Under the pieces are notes generated by a model, which had not been told where the DNA came from, ran no database searches, and was given only the letters and a program-made list of their open reading frames with translations. From an uncultured Alphaproteobacteria bacterium (GTDB lineage Bacteria; Pseudomonadota; Alphaproteobacteria; Rhodobacterales; Rhodobacteraceae), in NCBI GenBank assembly GCA_902537415.1, contig CACBBC010000014.1:1-43128 (forward strand): a DNA stretch of 43,128 nucleotides, in the 5' to 3' direction. Positions 41,518 to 43,128 of this stretch are shown one piece after another (the stretch's first letter is position 1; every line of letters begins with the position of its first letter). A program made the position numbers and the translations under genes.

Positions 41518-41811
41518 ATGAAAATTTCATTGATTGAGAGCTATCAAGTTCAAGACGTAAGGCACTATGAACTGGATGAAACAAAAATTGAAGCTGATTT
41601 TGGTTCGACCAAAAATTTTCAAGACACGCTTTTTTCTTCGGAGTGGCGTGAAGACACGCATTTTTTAAATCTGTTACATAAGTACGGGAAAGAAGTAAAT
41701 TTTAAACAAAATCAGCAACAGTGGAGTGATTTCTCAATTCAAGAAGGACATATAAAAACAGATGGTAAGGGTAATAAAGTTAAAGAAGATGGGACTTCCG
41801 AAAAATTATAA
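41518..41811 (+). CDS. Hypothetical protein, 97 aa
   Basis: A 97-residue, highly charged soluble protein (starting MKISLIESYQVQDVRHYELD) with no family I recognise. It lacks a signal peptide, membrane segments and cysteines. The tail (HIKTDGKGNKVKEDGTSEKL) looks flexible. The intact frame and position 32 bases after the GST gene suggest a real gene, possibly co-transcribed. No clear Shine-Dalgarno is visible before the ATG. Confidence 0.55.
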   Translation: MKISLIESYQVQDVRHYELDETKIEADFGSTKNFQDTLFSSEWREDTHFLNLLHKYGKEVNFKQNQQQWSDFSIQEGHIKTDGKGNKVKEDGTSEKL

Positions 41812-41872
41812 AAAATTGACACTGCCAAATTTACCAAAAAATACCATAACTTCTGTTTTTCTATAAATAATA

Positions 41873-42805
41873 ATGATCAATTCTCTTTCAGGACTTGCTC
41901 CCTTTCCTCTTTTAATTCTACTGGGTATGTTTTTCGGTGTATTCAAGATTTTCGGTCTTGAAAATGCTCGAACATTTAACCTATTTATTTTTTATGTTGC
42001 CATTCCTTGCGTAATCTTTGAGGCAGTTACTAAAAGCAATCAGGAGAATATAAACTTTGGTCTTTTAGCATCGTATTTTGTAATGCAAACGATAGCTGGT
42101 TTACTAGCTTTTTACATAACACATAAATTTTTTCTTAGAACCAAAACTGAAGCAATCATTTGGGGTCTCTCTGTTGCCCTATCAAATCATGTGTTGATTA
42201 TATTACCTCTTTCACAGATTTTTTTTTATGACAGTATATCACTCCATGTTTCTAGCATAATCGTAATGGACTCTGTAATACTTATATCTATTGTGACGCT
42301 TGGTCTTGAATATGTAAGTAAAATCAAAATTGATTTACGAAAATATTCTCAAGATTTATTAAAAAACCCTCTGGTAATAGCAGTACTGGTGTCTGTTATT
42401 GTAAAGTCTTCGGGAATAAATTTAAATGATAGTATTGCTGAAACTATTACATCTAAGCTTGCCCAGACTACAATGCCGATAGGTTTGATATCAATGGGGA
42501 TAATTTTATCGCATTATTTAAACAGGGTATTAACAAGCCTCACCGCTACTATTTCTTTTCTAAAGTTACTTTTTGCGCCTTTAGCATTACTAATAATAAC
42601 CGGTTTTTTCTACCAATTTAATTATCCAAACAATTTTTTAGGAACATTTTTAGTATCACTGGGCCCATGCGGGGCATTTTCTTTAGCCCTATGTGCAGCT
42701 TATAATGTAAATCCAAGCGAAATAGTTAAGGCAATTTTTGTTACCACTGTTATTTCTTTTTTTATTTTAACCCTGTTTATAGGAATTGTATTAAATAACC
42801 TGTAA
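41873..42805 (+). CDS. AEC family transporter (auxin efflux carrier type)
   Basis: 310 residues with about ten hydrophobic segments. The N-terminal 'LAPFPLLILLGMFFGVFKIF' and 'LFIFYVAIPCVIFEAVTKS' and the C-terminal 'GTFLVSLGPCGAFSLALCAAYNV' with 'PSEIVKAIFVTTVISFFIL' match the AEC/malonate-transporter family. It is an inner-membrane carrier for small organic acids or amino acids. The substrate is unknown. It stands apart from its neighbours by 62 and 163 bases. Confidence 0.88.
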   Translation: MINSLSGLAPFPLLILLGMFFGVFKIFGLENARTFNLFIFYVAIPCVIFEAVTKSNQENINFGLLASYFVMQTIAGLLAFYITHKFFLRTKTEAIIWGLSVALSNHVLIILPLSQIFFYDSISLHVSSIIVMDSVILISIVTLGLEYVSKIKIDLRKYSQDLLKNPLVIAVLVSVIVKSSGINLNDSIAETITSKLAQTTMPIGLISMGIILSHYLNRVLTSLTATISFLKLLFAPLALLIITGFFYQFNYPNNFLGTFLVSLGPCGAFSLALCAAYNVNPSEIVKAIFVTTVISFFILTLFIGIVLNNL

Positions 42806-42879
42806 TGGTTATTTAAAAGCACTCCAGGAACAACATTAATTTTATACAAACACCATTATGAAAGGTCTTGGAATTACGA

Positions 42880-42896
42880 GATATAGGCACTATATC
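42880..42896. promoter_or_regulatory. 7-3-7 perfect palindrome upstream of pirin gene
   Basis: GATATAG-GCA-CTATATC is a perfect inverted repeat in the 163-base gap between the AEC gene and the pirin gene, 73 bases before the pirin ATG. It is followed by AT-rich sequence with -10-like TATTATAC. It may be an operator of a dimeric repressor, or a terminator-like stem (no T-run). This is an inference from symmetry only. Confidence 0.35.
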
Positions 42897-42968
42897 ATAA
42901 TTCAAAATAGTTCAGTTATATTATACAACTTACAATAGAGCAGATTTGCGATTTTTAAGGAACACACC

Positions 42969-43128
42969 ATGTCTTTCAGACCTATAAAGGAAAAAAAATT
43001 AGCGCAACCATTCACCGAAGGAGCAGGAGTAAGTCTCTTTAGAGCATTTGGATTTAGTGACCCAGATGAATGTGACCCTTTTCTTATGCTAGACGACTTC
43101 AGAAATGATGATCCTGAAAAATTTAAGG
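42969..43128 (+). CDS. Pirin family protein, 5' part
   Basis: The ATG at 42969 has AAGGA 8 nt upstream. The 53 codons before the window edge read 'SFRPIKEKKLAQPFTEGAGV', 'LFRAFGFSDPDECDPFLMLD' and 'DFRNDDPEKFK'. This is the typical N-terminus of pirins (a cupin with a metal site and conserved 'DPFLMLDDF'). Pirins are cytosolic cupins, some quercetinases. The gene is cut by the right edge. Confidence 0.8.
   Translation, partial: MSFRPIKEKKLAQPFTEGAGVSLFRAFGFSDPDECDPFLMLDDFRNDDPEKFK

Noticed and set aside
1-43128. CRISPR arrays, tRNA or rRNA genes, insertion sequences or prophage.
   Set aside because: No spaced repeats, RNA-like cloverleaf, transposase or phage gene was recognised in reading the window.

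Overview
The window looks like a stretch of chromosome from an AT-rich, metabolically versatile proteobacterium. An alphaproteobacterium, perhaps marine, fits best. This is inferred from the low GC, the cyclase-TolB-TPR and CyaC-type adenylate cyclases familiar from rhizobia and relatives, and the many amine-, amino-acid- and fatty-acid-catabolism genes. I see no rRNA, tRNA, CRISPR array, phage module or insertion sequence. Genes are tightly packed and switch strand often. TTG and GTG starts backed by clear Shine-Dalgarno sequences are common.

Layout. 1-5.7 kb: a truncated GAF-domain gene, diverging from a DUF1330 gene across a 14-bp inverted repeat; a MATE exporter; a class III cyclase fused to TolB-like and TPR regions; an EthD-domain gene; the decayed C-terminal half of an AhpD-like peroxidase gene; and an intact AhpD-like gene. 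5.9-10 kb (minus): a probable operon of FadH (2,4-dienoyl-CoA reductase), a BDH2-type SDR and a DAO-family flavoenzyme. 10.1-13.4 kb: a previously uncalled 51-aa membrane peptide overlapping a DauA-like D-amino-acid dehydrogenase, a secreted glutaminyl cyclase and a class I aminotransferase. 13.4-15.7 kb (minus): nth, then in the same reading frame a polynucleotide-kinase-type HAD phosphatase with no ordinary start codon before its catalytic motif, then a Cys/Met-metabolism PLP lyase.

15.8-25.7 kb: a methyltransferase, an IlvD/Edd dehydratase, threonine synthase (convergent, overlapping), a coiled-coil adenylate cyclase preceded by a 63-aa cysteine-rich protein, RidA with a DpkA/Ldh-family reductase, a type III glutamine-synthetase-family enzyme, a methyltransferase, a carboxymuconolactone-decarboxylase-like protein and a GST. 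25.8-30 kb: a COG4091 dehydrogenase, two SDRs (one with the catalytic Tyr replaced by Phe) and an MFS carrier, probably one catabolic module. 30-34.3 kb (minus): an M24 metallopeptidase, a PuuB-like oxidase and a redox-sensing CyaC-type adenylate cyclase (diheme-like 6TM anchor, [2Fe-2S] domain, cyclase). 34.4-37.9 kb: a tightly coupled operon of a family III CoA-transferase and two saccharopine dehydrogenases, pointing to lysine degradation through saccharopine and possibly glutarate. 38-43.1 kb: an NTF2-like protein, a DUF2652 cyclase relative, an AbgB-like amidohydrolase, a GST, a hypothetical protein, an AEC transporter and the start of a pirin gene.

The common themes are oxidation of amines and amino acids (three DAO-fold flavoenzymes, RidA, DpkA-like, saccharopine enzymes) and unusually dense cyclic-nucleotide signalling (three cyclases plus one degenerate relative in 43 kb). 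The observations most worth following are the nth-TAG-HAD arrangement and the two cyclases that have a redox or metal-binding partner.
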